64,000 bases of DNA from an uncultured Prevotellaceae bacterium (GCA_902775475.1 CACYME010000020.1:35729-99728); one strand, 5' to 3'; positions 47,332 through 57,001 are shown, numbered from the stretch's first letter. Notes: a model not told the origin generated them from the sequence alone. Numbers and translations are program-made.

Positions 47332-48506
47332 GAGAGGGATGGACATATAAGACATTTGGAGATGTCGGCTCGTTCCTTCGTGGTAAGAGCATACAAAAGG
47401 CAGACTTTGTGGAGAAAGGTTTGCCATGCATACATTATGGACAGATTCACACAAAGTTTGGTGTATCTGTTGATAAACATCTTACTGAAATACCTTCGGA
47501 CATCTATGAGAAATCTATCATTGCTTCTCCTGGTGACGTTATTATTGCAATTACGAGTGAAGACCTGGAAGGTTCCTGTAAGTCAACTGCATGGCTTGGC
47601 GACTATGACGTTGCTGTGAGTGCTCATGCAGCTGTGTATAAGCATAATCTCAATCCCAAATACATTGTCTATTACTTACGTTCAAACAGTTTTTATGTAG
47701 AGAAGGAGAAATATGCCCGTGGATTCAAAGTGATGGAGATTAAGCCTACAGATATTGCACGGATTCTTATACCCATTCCACCCATAAGCATCCAGCAATC
47801 TATCGTTGCGGAACTTGACAAGATAAACGAGTTGATTGGGCTGAAGAAGTCGCAGTTGAATGACCTCGACAGCCTGGCGCAGAGTATATTCTATGACATG
47901 TTCGGTGACCCTGTGGAGAATGAAAAGGGATGGGAGGTGAAGAAGATGGAGGATATATGTACTAATATTGTTGATTGTCCTCATTCGACACCGAGAAAAT
48001 CAGATTCTGTCACAGATTATCCCTGCATTAGAACCTCTGAACTAAAAGGAGGCGCTATAAGTTGGGACACGATGCAATATTTAGAGAAAGAAGAATACGA
48101 AATAAGAATAGCGAGACTAAAGCCAGAGGCTGGTGACATTGTATTTGGTAGAGAAGGAACTATCGGTGATGCGGTCATCCTGCCAAAAGGCTACAACTTT
48201 TGTTTGGGACAAAGAACGATGTTGTTACGTGCCAACACGGAAATCATCTCGAACATTTTCTTGCATAGGGTTATTTTGTCAGAGTGGATAAAGCAACAGA
48301 TTGAGTATGTAAATGTGAGTAGTACTGTGGCTCACGTTAACATTAAAGATTTCAAACAGTTTCCTGTTCCCCTTCCCCCTCTCCCCCTCCAGCAAACCTT
48401 CGCCACTCGCATCACCGCCATTGAGCAGCAGAAGCAGCGGATAAGTGCATCGATAAAAGACCTTGAAACCCTGCTGTCATCGCGGATGCAGTATTGGTTT
48501 GACTAA
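47328..48506 (+). CDS. hsdS: Type I restriction-modification specificity subunit HsdS
   Basis: HsdS reads the bipartite DNA target and holds HsdM and HsdR together. The 392-residue protein has two target-recognition domains: TRD1 about 1-150, opening W-T-Y-K-T-F-G-D-V-G, and TRD2 about 195-345, opening W-E-V-K-K-M-E-D-I-C. Each is followed by a helical spacer with the usual P-I-P-P-I-S-I-Q-Q-S-I-V and P-L-P-P-L-P-L-Q-Q-T-F motifs and a coiled-coil. Two intact TRDs of similar size predict a normal bipartite site. Base composition is more AT-rich than hsdM and hsdR, as commonly found in specificity genes. No second hsdS or inverted copy for shuffling is seen. It follows the four-helix-bundle gene with ATGA overlap. 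Confidence 0.94.
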   Translation: MREGWTYKTFGDVGSFLRGKSIQKADFVEKGLPCIHYGQIHTKFGVSVDKHLTEIPSDIYEKSIIASPGDVIIAITSEDLEGSCKSTAWLGDYDVAVSAHAAVYKHNLNPKYIVYYLRSNSFYVEKEKYARGFKVMEIKPTDIARILIPIPPISIQQSIVAELDKINELIGLKKSQLNDLDSLAQSIFYDMFGDPVENEKGWEVKKMEDICTNIVDCPHSTPRKSDSVTDYPCIRTSELKGGAISWDTMQYLEKEEYEIRIARLKPEAGDIVFGREGTIGDAVILPKGYNFCLGQRTMLLRANTEIISNIFLHRVILSEWIKQQIEYVNVSSTVAHVNIKDFKQFPVPLPPLPLQQTFATRITAIEQQKQRISASIKDLETLLSSRMQYWFD

Positions 48507-48523
48507 AAACATAAAACGACGAT

Positions 48524-51500
48524 ATGGGAAACTTTGATTTCATCAAGCAGATACCATTGACTGAGGAGCTGCAGGAATACTGCAAGCAGGCCGAAAGGAC
48601 GCAGAAGATGTCGCCCAAGTTGAGCGTGCTGAATTGTCGCTTGGCCTTGGAGTGGACGATGCTTCAGGTGTTTGCCATGAAGCACATCAATGCCGATGGG
48701 CTGTCATTGTCGCAGATGGTGGACCACGATGAGTTCCGTATGTTCATCGGTGCCGACCCTATCTTCTGGCGCAACATACGCTATGTGCGGACGATGGGCA
48801 ACCGTGGTGCACACATAGAGCTGACACCCGACAAGCGCATCACCGAGCAACAGGCCATGTACACGCTGATAGACCTGCACTACGTGCTGGGCTACATCTT
48901 CCAGTCGCTGCGCTTGGTGAACCGTATCAAGCCCTTCGACCGTGAGATAGTGGGCAAGCGTGAGCGCATCACCGTGGTGCAGCCCGTGCGCCAGCCGGAA
49001 CCCAATCCGGCCTTTGTGCAACAGGTGCCTGCAGACAATGTGGCTGTGCCGAGAGAGCGTGTCACGATGCCAGAGAGCCCGCTGACGGAGGCAGAGACAC
49101 GTCACCAGTTCATCGACATGCTGCTGACAGAAGCAGGATGGGAGGTGCAGCAGGAGAAGGGCGTGCTGAAACCCAGCAGTGCCTGCATAGAGGTGGAGGT
49201 GCAGGGGATGCCCGACGGCAAGAAAGGCTATGTGGACTATGTGCTGTTCGATGCCGCCCTGAAACCCGTTGCACTGATAGAGGCTAAGCGTACCGCCGTC
49301 AGCATTGAGGCCGGACGGCAGCAGGCAAAGCTCTATGCCGACTGCCTGGAGCGCCGTTATGGCGTGCGACCTGTCATCTACCTGAGCAATGGCTATAACA
49401 CGGAGGTCATCGACGGGCTGGGCTATCCCTCACGTCAGCTTTATGGCTTCCACTCGGAGGAGGACTTGCAGGTGCTGCACCTGCGCCGTCGTGAGCGTGG
49501 CACCAACAGCGACCTGAGTGTGCGCGACGAGATTACCAACCGCGAATACCAGAAACGCGCCATCCGTGCCGTCTGCGACCATCTGGCACGGATGCACCGC
49601 TCGTCGCTCATCATCATGGCAACGGGCACGGGCAAGACCCGTGTGGCCGTGTCGCTGACTGATGTGCTGATGCGCAACCGCTGGGTGAAGAACGTGCTGT
49701 TCCTGGCCGACCGCACCTCATTGGTAAAACAGGCAAAAGTGAAGGGCTTTGCTAAGTACCTCAGCGATGCCACCTTCTGCGAGTTGAACGACATGGGAGC
49801 CGTCGGCGATGCCGAGAAGCGCAAGCAGGCCCTGGAGGCCCGCGTGGTGCTGAGTACCTACCAGACGATGATTAACTACGTGGAGGCTGATGACAAGCTC
49901 TTCTCCATCGGACACTTCGACCTCATCATCATCGACGAGGCACACCGCTCGGTGTTCGGCAAGTATGGAGCCATCTTCGACTACTTCGACTCGTTCCTGA
50001 TTGGCCTGACGGCCACGCCGCGCGACGAAGTGGCCCGCTCGACGTTCAACCTGTTGCAGATGGATCCAGAACAGACTTTTGCATACGAATACGAGGAAGC
50101 CATCAGCGACGGCTACCTGGTTCCCTATCACGGCTTTGTGCGCAAGAGCCAGGTGATGGAGCAGGGTTTCCGTGTGGCCACGATGGCTGTCGAAGACCGA
50201 GAGCAGCTGCAGCCCGTGTTCGACTACGAGAAGACAAAGTACGACCTTGACCCGTCGGAGGACTACGAACGTGACATCGAGGGCAGCGAGATATTCAGCT
50301 ACATCTTTAATATAGACACCATCGACAAGATGCTGCAGGACTTGATGGAGCATGGTCTGCGGGTGCAGAGCGGCAACGTCATCGGCAAGAGTATCATCTT
50401 CTGCTATAACCACCAGCATGCCGAGCTGGTGGTAGAACGGTTCAAAGTGCTCTATCCTGAGTTAGGTGATGATTTCTGCGCTCTCATAGACAACTACGTG
50501 AACTATGCCCAAACGCTCATAGACAATTTTGAGAAGCGCGACGAAATGCCACAGGTGGCCGTGTCGGTATATATGCTCGACACGGGTATCGACGTGCCCG
50601 ACATCCTGAACCTCGTGTTCTTCAAGCCCGTGGTCAGCAGCATCCGCTTCAAGCAGATGATTGGCCGCGGCACCCGGCTCTCGGAAAACATCTTCGGCTA
50701 CGGACAAAACAAGACTGAGTTCTACATCTTCGACTGGTGTAACAACTTTGAATACTTCAAGCAGAACCCCAGCGGCACAGAGGCCGCCGTGGCACAGTCA
50801 CTGGCCGAACGGCTCTTCTGCATCCGCACGGACATTGCCTTTGCCCTGCAAGCGGCTGAACGCCAGGAGAACGAAGAAGAGAAGGCACTGCATGACGAGT
50901 TGAAGCAACGGTTGATGGCGCAGGTAGCCGAAATCAAGGACACGATGATTAGCACCCGCCGCGTGTGGCCGACGGTGACGAAGTTCCGCGATGCTAACAG
51001 CTGGATGAGCCTGTCGGCCCTTGACGTACAGGAACTGAAGGACATTATTTCGCCGCTCATCGTCAGAAAACTGACGGACGAGAGTGCCGAGAAGTTCGAC
51101 CTGATGATGCTGAACATAGAACTGGGCAAGTTGTGCGAAGAGGTAGACACCATTCTTCCCGAGAACCGTGTGTTTATGATTTGCAAGAAGTTGGAGGAGA
51201 AAGCCACCGTTCCAGTCATAGCCCAGCACCTGCAAACCATCCGCGACGTTCAGAAGCGTGGATTCTTTGAAGATGCTTCGTTACGACTGTTGGAGGACAC
51301 CCGCAAGGAACTGCGTGAACTGGTGAAGCACCTGGAAAGCGTGCAGTCGAAGAAATTCACCTTGAACATAGAGGACATCGTTACCGATGGTGGCCAGACA
51401 GAGACCGTCAGCCTGAGTGGCAACACCTATCGCCAACGCGTCATTGACTACATCAGTGAGCATCGCAACGATGAGTTGTTCTGCAAGATCTTCCGACTGG

Positions 51501-51877
51501 AACAGCTTACGCCGGATGACATCAGCCAACTGGAGCATGTCATGTGGGAAGAGCTGGGCACCCGTGAGGACTATAACCGTTACACGCAGTCGGATTCGAT
51601 GAACGTGGCGATGTTCATCCGCTCGGTCATCAAGGTTGACCGTCAGGTAGCCTTGGAGAAGTTCACTCATTTCCTGAACGGATCCACGCTGAACGCCCGC
51701 CAGATGGAGTATCTGAAGAGTATCATCGCCTACGTCTGCGAGAACGGTGACATCGAGCCGCAGACGCTGATGAGTGTGTCGCCCTTCAATGACATCAACA
51801 TCATCGACCTCTTCGACGACAAGGCCGTCCACGTCGGAAAATACGTGAATATGTTACATTCATTGATAACAGCTTAA
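48524..51877 (+). CDS. hsdR: Type I restriction endonuclease subunit HsdR with DUF4145-like N-terminus
   Basis: HsdR is the motor and nuclease. The 1117-residue protein starts with a helical DUF4145-like domain (about 1-130, R-L-A-L-E-W-T-M-L-Q and M-G-N-R-G-A-H). The HsdR nuclease domain follows (about 190-300) with V-D-Y-V-L-F-D and A-L-I-E-A-K-R, the D...E-x-K active site. Next comes an SF2 translocase with M-A-T-G-T-G-K-T-R near 365, I-I-D-E-A-H-R near 470, G-L-T-A-T-P, and Q-M-I-G-R-G-T-R (motif VI) near 712. A long C-terminal helical part ends in the domain that docks on the HsdM/S complex. All catalytic residues are present. It follows hsdS by 17 bp. Confidence 0.94.
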   Translation: MGNFDFIKQIPLTEELQEYCKQAERTQKMSPKLSVLNCRLALEWTMLQVFAMKHINADGLSLSQMVDHDEFRMFIGADPIFWRNIRYVRTMGNRGAHIELTPDKRITEQQAMYTLIDLHYVLGYIFQSLRLVNRIKPFDREIVGKRERITVVQPVRQPEPNPAFVQQVPADNVAVPRERVTMPESPLTEAETRHQFIDMLLTEAGWEVQQEKGVLKPSSACIEVEVQGMPDGKKGYVDYVLFDAALKPVALIEAKRTAVSIEAGRQQAKLYADCLERRYGVRPVIYLSNGYNTEVIDGLGYPSRQLYGFHSEEDLQVLHLRRRERGTNSDLSVRDEITNREYQKRAIRAVCDHLARMHRSSLIIMATGTGKTRVAVSLTDVLMRNRWVKNVLFLADRTSLVKQAKVKGFAKYLSDATFCELNDMGAVGDAEKRKQALEARVVLSTYQTMINYVEADDKLFSIGHFDLIIIDEAHRSVFGKYGAIFDYFDSFLIGLTATPRDEVARSTFNLLQMDPEQTFAYEYEEAISDGYLVPYHGFVRKSQVMEQGFRVATMAVEDREQLQPVFDYEKTKYDLDPSEDYERDIEGSEIFSYIFNIDTIDKMLQDLMEHGLRVQSGNVIGKSIIFCYNHQHAELVVERFKVLYPELGDDFCALIDNYVNYAQTLIDNFEKRDEMPQVAVSVYMLDTGIDVPDILNLVFFKPVVSSIRFKQMIGRGTRLSENIFGYGQNKTEFYIFDWCNNFEYFKQNPSGTEAAVAQSLAERLFCIRTDIAFALQAAERQENEEEKALHDELKQRLMAQVAEIKDTMISTRRVWPTVTKFRDANSWMSLSALDVQELKDIISPLIVRKLTDESAEKFDLMMLNIELGKLCEEVDTILPENRVFMICKKLEEKATVPVIAQHLQTIRDVQKRGFFEDASLRLLEDTRKELRELVKHLESVQSKKFTLNIEDIVTDGGQTETVSLSGNTYRQRVIDYISEHRNDELFCKIFRLEQLTPDDISQLEHVMWEELGTREDYNRYTQSDSMNVAMFIRSVIKVDRQVALEKFTHFLNGSTLNARQMEYLKSIIAYVCENGDIEPQTLMSVSPFNDINIIDLFDDKAVHVGKYVNMLHSLITA

Positions 51878-51913
51878 TAATAGTTTGTTGGTTACAAGAA
51901 AAAAGAAAGTAAT

Positions 51914-52867
51914 TTGGAGCTAATTTTCATTATTGTTATAATCCTCATCTTCATAGTGGCCTTCGGTTCATCAAAAACGAAAGATGAAAAAAAGGAAAGA
52001 AATGAGAGAGTGGCAGAACTCTTAACGCGCGAATACAAAAAGAAAGAGGAGGAACTGACAGCAAAACGTGATGCCATATTAGAGAAGACGGAAACCATGA
52101 AAAAGGCTGAGAACGATGCCTTCCAGCCTATTGCCGACAGCGACATGCTGATAACGAAGGGCACCTTTGAAGAAATGTGCCAACTGCTGAAGAACACATG
52201 CAACATGGTGATGGACGCTTGCAGGGAAAGCGAATTCCAGAAATATGTGTTGGGCATCAAGGAGGGTAATGACAATATAGATACCAGTCAGGAGATGTTC
52301 GCCAGTCTGAAGTTTTTCATTATGAAAGATGTACTGCGAAACTATGGACGTCTCGGTCATAGATACTATTCCAGTGGCGGTGGCGGAAAGAAAATATGCA
52401 CAATCAATTATGAAACCCCTGAAGGGCAGCTGCTGTTCGGCATCGTAATGCAAATGATGAGGCTCGACGATAACAAACAATACCCATGGGAGGAGTGCAA
52501 GACCGACATAAAATCGCGTTATCAATACACTTGCGAGATAAGAACCATCGCTACAAAAGCACTGAATGAATACGCCAACGCCAATGTCAAAGCAACGGCC
52601 AGCAACGGATTGGATGATTTTGCATTCTGCTTCATCTTTCATAATTACCGTAAGGAGTACGAAACCGCTTATAGAAAGAAGATGCTCCGCATGGCTACTG
52701 TTATTGCCAATGCTGACGGAAAGGTGAGCAGCGTGGAAAACGAATGGCTTGACAGCATCATGAATCCTTACGGGAGTGATGACTCGTCGGATGCAAAAAA
52801 GGAAATAGAGAATCAGTTCCAACATCGGTTTCATGTCGGCATCAGGCAGGGACTGGCTGTGCCGTAA
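51914..52867 (+). CDS. Membrane-anchored protein with C-terminal TerB-like segment
   Basis: This 317-residue protein probably starts at TTG (stop codons in frame close behind exclude earlier starts). Residues 1-18 form one membrane anchor (I-F-I-I-V-I-I-L-I-F-I-V-A-F), followed by a Lys/Glu-rich coiled coil to about 65. The middle is helical with no recognised motif. Near 255-275 it reads M-L-R-M-A-T-V-I-A-N-A-D-G-K-V-S-S-V-E-N-E-W, similar to TerB domains (A-x-A-D-G-x-x-x-x-x-E). The rest is unlike known proteins. It is 36 bp after hsdR on the same strand, so it may belong to the restriction operon. TerB proteins recur in stress and phage-defence loci; a defence role here is inferred. Confidence 0.7.
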   Translation: MELIFIIVIILIFIVAFGSSKTKDEKKERNERVAELLTREYKKKEEELTAKRDAILEKTETMKKAENDAFQPIADSDMLITKGTFEEMCQLLKNTCNMVMDACRESEFQKYVLGIKEGNDNIDTSQEMFASLKFFIMKDVLRNYGRLGHRYYSSGGGGKKICTINYETPEGQLLFGIVMQMMRLDDNKQYPWEECKTDIKSRYQYTCEIRTIATKALNEYANANVKATASNGLDDFAFCFIFHNYRKEYETAYRKKMLRMATVIANADGKVSSVENEWLDSIMNPYGSDDSSDAKKEIENQFQHRFHVGIRQGLAVP

Positions 52868-52919
52868 GAAACATCTTGAATTACTGGTCTGTGCATTTGG
52901 TGGTTTGCAAAAAAAATCC

Positions 52920-52927
52920 TATCTTTG
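52920..52927 (+). promoter_or_regulatory. Promoter -7 element of the carboxypeptidase-like regulatory domain gene
   Basis: TATCTTTG lies 31 nt before the ATG; a TTTG is found 21 nt further upstream (52895-52898). This separates the gene from the restriction operon. Confidence 0.6.
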
Positions 52928-52958
52928 TGGGCGCATAATGAACTAAACGGGGAAGGAT

Positions 52959-54185
52959 ATGATGGGAAAGAGAGTTATATTGGTCTTTCTGATGGCTGTG
53001 GTGACCTTGAGCGTCTATGGTCAGAAGGTGACTGTGAGTGGCCTGGTGACGAGCCTGGGTGACGGGCGGAGCATCAGTGGCGCAAGCGTCGCTGCGGAGG
53101 GCTGCGGCGTGATGGTGGTGACAAACGGCGATGGATTCTTCACGCTGAAGACCGACAGTTTGCCAAGGGCGGTTGTGGTGTCGCATCTGGGCTATGAGTC
53201 ACGACGGGTGGAGCTGGGCAATAGCCTTGACGGACCGCTGAAGATTAGCCTGAAGCCAACGGCCATTCTGCTGAGCGAGGTATTGGTGGTGGCCAATGAC
53301 CCGCGCGAACTGGTGATGGCTGCCATTAGGAAGATTCCAAAGAACTATAGTCTGCAGCCAGAACTGCATCGTTGCTTCTACCGCGAGACGGCCATGAAGC
53401 GCCAGCACTACATCTGCGTGGCCGAAGGGGTGGTTGACATGTATAAGACGGCCTACGGTCATGGCACGGGGCGCGACCGCGTGGCTATTCGCAAAGGCCG
53501 ACGCCTGCTAAGCCCACGACAGACCGATACGCTGAGTGTAAAGGTGATGGGCGGACCTGTTGGGCCCGTGCAGCTGGATATGGTGAAGAACCTCGAACTG
53601 CTGTTCAACACTGATGAGCTGGACCTTTATGAACTGAAGATGGAACTGCCCGAAATGATTGCTGACCGCCAGCAATACGTGGTCAGCATGGCGCCGAGGG
53701 CTACGGTGGAGTGGCCACTCTATTTCGGAAAACTATATATCGACCGGGAAACCCTGGCCTTCTCGCGCATTGACTTGTCACTGGATATGAGCGACCGCGA
53801 AAAAGCCACCCGCATGATGCTGGTGAAGAAACCGGCGGGAGTGCGCTTCCGGCCAAAGGAGCTGTCGCTGCTGATTGACTATCGCCTGGGCGACGACGAC
53901 CTGTCACGAATCAGCTATGTGCGCACCACTTTCCGCTTTAACTGCGACTGGCGCCGACGGCTGTTTGCCACGTCGTTCACTGCCGTCTGCGAGATGGTGG
54001 TCACGAACACTCAGGGCGGCCCCGACGTACAGCCTATTCGTGGTCGTGAGTCGTTTGACCAGCGCGATGCCTTCTTCGATCAGGTGGCTTTTTTCCGCGA
54101 CCCGGCTTTCTGGCAAGATTATAATATCATAGAGCCGACAGAGTCGCTCGACCGTGCGATTGAGCGCATCGTCAAGAAATACTGA
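52959..54185 (+). CDS. Secreted protein with carboxypeptidase-like regulatory (CarboxypepD_reg) domain
   Basis: This 408-residue protein begins with a signal peptide (about 1-22, L-S-V-Y-G-Q). Residues about 25-105 form a CarboxypepD_reg-like beta domain with V-S-G-L-V-T-S, I-S-G-A-S-V, T-N-G-D-G-F-F-T-L and V-V-S-H-L-G-Y-E-S. The remainder resembles the uncharacterised C-terminal region of such Bacteroidetes proteins (R-C-F-Y-R-E-T-A-M-K, later F-S-R-I-D-L-S-L and D-Y-R-L). It lacks a TonB-dependent barrel. Likely periplasmic or surface; function unknown. It converges on coaW with only 3 bp between stop codons and has its own promoter. Confidence 0.75.
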   Translation: MMGKRVILVFLMAVVTLSVYGQKVTVSGLVTSLGDGRSISGASVAAEGCGVMVVTNGDGFFTLKTDSLPRAVVVSHLGYESRRVELGNSLDGPLKISLKPTAILLSEVLVVANDPRELVMAAIRKIPKNYSLQPELHRCFYRETAMKRQHYICVAEGVVDMYKTAYGHGTGRDRVAIRKGRRLLSPRQTDTLSVKVMGGPVGPVQLDMVKNLELLFNTDELDLYELKMELPEMIADRQQYVVSMAPRATVEWPLYFGKLYIDRETLAFSRIDLSLDMSDREKATRMMLVKKPAGVRFRPKELSLLIDYRLGDDDLSRISYVRTTFRFNCDWRRRLFATSFTAVCEMVVTNTQGGPDVQPIRGRESFDQRDAFFDQVAFFRDPAFWQDYNIIEPTESLDRAIERIVKKY

Positions 54186-54188
54186 TGG

Positions 54189-55004
54189 TCAGTGGTATGC
54201 CAATGCAGCACCAATAGCCGTACAGTACTCAGAGTACTTGGGGATATGGAAGCGCACGCCGTAGAGCTTTTCTAAGGCGGGGAATATCTCCTTGCATTGC
54301 GGTAGCAGCGAGAGGTTGCCGATGAGCACCATGTCGCGGCAGTCGGTGCCCTGTGCTGCGAGAACGGCGGCAGAGCCTATCGACTGCAGTACCATGGAGA
54401 TGATGCCGCAGGCGATGTCCTCCTTCGACGCATCGTTGTGGGCCCGGGCAAAGATGCTGGCCGTGGCCTCCATCGGCAGACCGGGCAGCGGCTGAGCTGA
54501 GATGTCGCCGATGAGCAGGTTGATGTTCTTGATGTCGCCCTGCATGGCCAGTGCCGACACCTGCTTGATGTCGCTGGTGTTCAGCATGATGCGTGACAAG
54601 CCCTGAAGTGTTCCTCCACCGATGCCAATGCCTCCGATGTGGTAGATGTCATTGCCGTTGCACATGACGAAGCTCGTTCCTGTGCCCATCGAGACCACGA
54701 TGACGTGGTCGAGCTTCGACTCGTAGCGAGCCCCCAGTGCGTCGGCCATGAACTCGTCGCAGCGGCTGGTCTGCACGCCGTAGACATCATTCTTCACGTA
54801 TGCGGCGCCTACGCCTGTCAGCATCACGTGCTCCACGTCGCTGAGCTGGATGTTGTTGTCGTGAAGATACTTGCCGAAAGCCCCGTAGAGCGAGGTGATG
54901 GGGTCGGCGGCGGTGATGCGAATGGGGGCTGTGGGCTTGCCGTCGCGCAGACCCACGATTTTCGTAGTTGATATACCTACGTCAATTCCAATAATGATTC
55001 CCAT
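54189..55004 (-). CDS. coaW: Type II pantothenate kinase
   Basis: CoaW phosphorylates pantothenate in the first step of CoA synthesis and, unlike CoaA, is not feedback-inhibited by CoA in staphylococci. The 271-residue protein has the actin-fold N-terminus I-G-I-D-V-G-I-S-T-T-K, the V-M-L-T-G-V-G-A loop, V-S-M-G-T-G-T-S-F-V, G-I-G-I-G-G-G-T and a final Y-S-E-Y-C-T-A-I-G-A-A-L-A, all typical of type II kinases. Length is normal. It lies 38 bp downstream of serB on the same strand, across a heptamer array. panD at the window's other end belongs to the same pathway. Confidence 0.9.
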   Translation of the reverse strand: MGIIIGIDVGISTTKIVGLRDGKPTAPIRITAADPITSLYGAFGKYLHDNNIQLSDVEHVMLTGVGAAYVKNDVYGVQTSRCDEFMADALGARYESKLDHVIVVSMGTGTSFVMCNGNDIYHIGGIGIGGGTLQGLSRIMLNTSDIKQVSALAMQGDIKNINLLIGDISAQPLPGLPMEATASIFARAHNDASKEDIACGIISMVLQSIGSAAVLAAQGTDCRDMVLIGNLSLLPQCKEIFPALEKLYGVRFHIPKYSEYCTAIGAALAYH

Positions 55005-55009
55005 AGAGG

Positions 55010-55044
55010 AGTGATAAGTGATGAGTGATAAGTGAGGAGTGATT
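55010..55044. repeat. AGTGATR heptameric array
   Basis: Five 7-bp units (AGTGATA, AGTGATG, AGTGATA, AGTGAGG, AGTGATT) occupy the gap between serB and coaW. Same unit as the long array at 13081-13188. Confidence 0.85.
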
Positions 55045-56284
55045 ATAGTTTACCTTGGTCACCCAGATAAGAGTCCTTGAATCCGAGGAAGTAGAGCACG
55101 CCGTCCAGGCCGAGGCTTGAGATGCTCTGCTTCGCGTTGGCCACGACGCGGGGCTTGGCGTGGAAGGCGATGCCGAGGCCTGCCTCACTAATCATGGGCA
55201 AGTCGTTGGCACCGTCGCCGACGGCAATGGTCTGTGCAAGGTTCACCTTCTCCACCTGCGCGATGAGCTTTAGCAGTTCGGCCTTGCGATGTCCATCCAC
55301 GATTTCTCCCACATAGTGTCCAGTGAGCTTGCCGTCCTCGTCGACCTCCAGCTCGTTGGCATAGACATAGTCGATGCCATAGCGGCGCTGCAGGTATTCG
55401 CCGAAATAGGTGAATCCACCGCTCAGAATGGCAATCTTGTAGCCACAACGCTTCAGGATGGTCATCAGGCGGTCGGTGCCCTCGGTGATGGGCAGGTGCT
55501 CGGCAATGTCCTGCATGACGCTGACGTCGAGCCCCTTCAGCAGACTGACACGGCGGGTGAAGCTCTCCTTGAAGTCGATTTCCCCGCGCATGGCACTTTC
55601 CGTGATGGCGCGTACCTCGGCTCCCACGCCGGCACGCTCGGCCAGCTCATCAATACACTCGGTCTGAATGAGTGTGGAGTCCATATCAAAGCAGATGAGG
55701 CGGCGCATACGACGGAACATGTCGTCTTTCTGGAAGGAGAAGTCGATTTCCATCTCAGACGAGAGCTTCAGGAACTGGCGCTGCATTTCCTGACGGTCTG
55801 CAGGCTCGCCACGTAGTGAGAATTCAATGCAGGCACGTACGTGCTTGGCGGGGTTCTTGATACTTTTGCGACCCGTCATGCGGCGTATGGCATCGATGTT
55901 CAGACCCTGATCGGCAATGACGCGCGTAGCTGCCTCTATCTGGCGAGCGTCCAGTTCACGTCCCATCACCATCAGTATGTAGCGATTCTTTCCCTGATGG
56001 CCCACCCAGTCTTCGTACTCGTCGTCACCAATGGGCGAAAAGCCGATGTTCACGCCCAGTTCAGTGGCCTTGAACAGCAGTTCTTTCATGACCTGTCCGC
56101 TGTTTGGCTCGTCCATGCGGATGAGGATGCCCAGCGATAGGGTGGAGTGGATGTCGGCCTGGCCGATGTCGAGAATCTGCACACCGTATTGGGCGAGGAT
56201 GCCCATCACGGATGCCGTCAGTCCAGGACGGTCTTGTCCGGTGATGCGCACGAGTATCTGTTCCTTGCGTGTGTTGTCTGCCAT
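55043..56284 (-). CDS. serB: Phosphoserine phosphatase with two N-terminal ACT domains
   Basis: SerB removes phosphate from phosphoserine to finish serine synthesis. The 413-residue form has two ACT-like regulatory domains (about 1-90 and 95-190), absent from short versions, then a HAD phosphatase with F-D-M-D-S-T near residue 205 (nucleophile Asp), I-L-S-G-G-F-T-Y-F near 300, and V-G-D-G-A-N-D-L-P-M near 350. A-K-P is found close after. All four HAD motifs are intact. The ACT domains imply binding of a small ligand, perhaps serine. trmD lies 27 bp upstream on the same strand. Confidence 0.95.
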   Translation of the reverse strand: MADNTRKEQILVRITGQDRPGLTASVMGILAQYGVQILDIGQADIHSTLSLGILIRMDEPNSGQVMKELLFKATELGVNIGFSPIGDDEYEDWVGHQGKNRYILMVMGRELDARQIEAATRVIADQGLNIDAIRRMTGRKSIKNPAKHVRACIEFSLRGEPADRQEMQRQFLKLSSEMEIDFSFQKDDMFRRMRRLICFDMDSTLIQTECIDELAERAGVGAEVRAITESAMRGEIDFKESFTRRVSLLKGLDVSVMQDIAEHLPITEGTDRLMTILKRCGYKIAILSGGFTYFGEYLQRRYGIDYVYANELEVDEDGKLTGHYVGEIVDGHRKAELLKLIAQVEKVNLAQTIAVGDGANDLPMISEAGLGIAFHAKPRVVANAKQSISSLGLDGVLYFLGFKDSYLGDQGKL

Positions 56285-56311
56285 TTTCAGTATAGTTTGA
56301 TGGTTGGTTTC

Positions 56312-56986
56312 CTATTTCAGCAGGTCAGGGCGCAGACGGCGGGTTCGTTCGAGCGCCTGCTCCAGTTCCCAGTTGCGTATTTTTGCCTCGTTGCCACTGA
56401 GCAGAATCTCTGGTACCTTCCAGCCCTTGTAGTCGGCAGGGCGGGTGTAGATAGGCGCTGCCAGCAGGTCGTCCTGGAAGCAGTCGGAGAGTGCACTCTG
56501 TTCGTCGCCGATGACGCCGGGCACCACGCGCACGATGGCATCGGCCATGATGGCTGCGGCCAGCTCGCCGCCAGTGAGCACATAGTCGCCGATGGAAATC
56601 TCGCGGGTGATGAGGTGGTCGCGAATGCGCTGGTCGATTCCCTTGTAGTGGCCACAGAGAATAATGATGTTGCCCAACAGCGACAGCTCATTGGCCACGT
56701 GCTGGTTGAACTGTTCGCCGTCAGGCGATGTGAAGATGACCTCGTCATAGTCGCGCTCTGCCTTCAGCGCTGTGATGCAGCGGTCAATAGGCTCGCACTG
56801 CATCACCATGCCGGCCGAACCGCCGTAGGGGTAGTCATCAACGCGACGCCACTTGTCGAGCGTGTAGTCGCGCAGGTTGTGCAGGCGTATTTCTGCCAGT
56901 CCTTTCTTCTCAGCACGTGCCAGGATGCTTTCGTGCACGAAGCCCTCAATCATTTCGGGCAGGACGGTGATAATGTCAATTCTCAT
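56312..56986 (-). CDS. trmD: tRNA (guanine-N1)-methyltransferase TrmD
   Basis: TrmD methylates G37 of several tRNAs. The 224-residue length is standard. The knotted SAM site is visible as [11 protein letters not shown] near residue 110 and [13 protein letters not shown] near 130. The conserved N-terminus is [12 protein letters not shown], which fixes the start; an in-frame extension upstream runs into the terminator region. A C-terminal helical domain ends R-R-L-R-P-D-L. It is 27 bp upstream of serB and is preceded by the rpoD terminator. Confidence 0.96.
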   Translation of the reverse strand: MRIDIITVLPEMIEGFVHESILARAEKKGLAEIRLHNLRDYTLDKWRRVDDYPYGGSAGMVMQCEPIDRCITALKAERDYDEVIFTSPDGEQFNQHVANELSLLGNIIILCGHYKGIDQRIRDHLITREISIGDYVLTGGELAAAIMADAIVRVVPGVIGDEQSALSDCFQDDLLAAPIYTRPADYKGWKVPEILLSGNEAKIRNWELEQALERTRRLRPDLLK

Positions 56987-57001
56987 GTTTATTGTATAAA
57001 A

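Noticed and set aside
45111-48506. Phase-variable hsdS shuffling
   Set aside because: Only one hsdS is present, without inverted partial copies or a nearby tyrosine recombinase.
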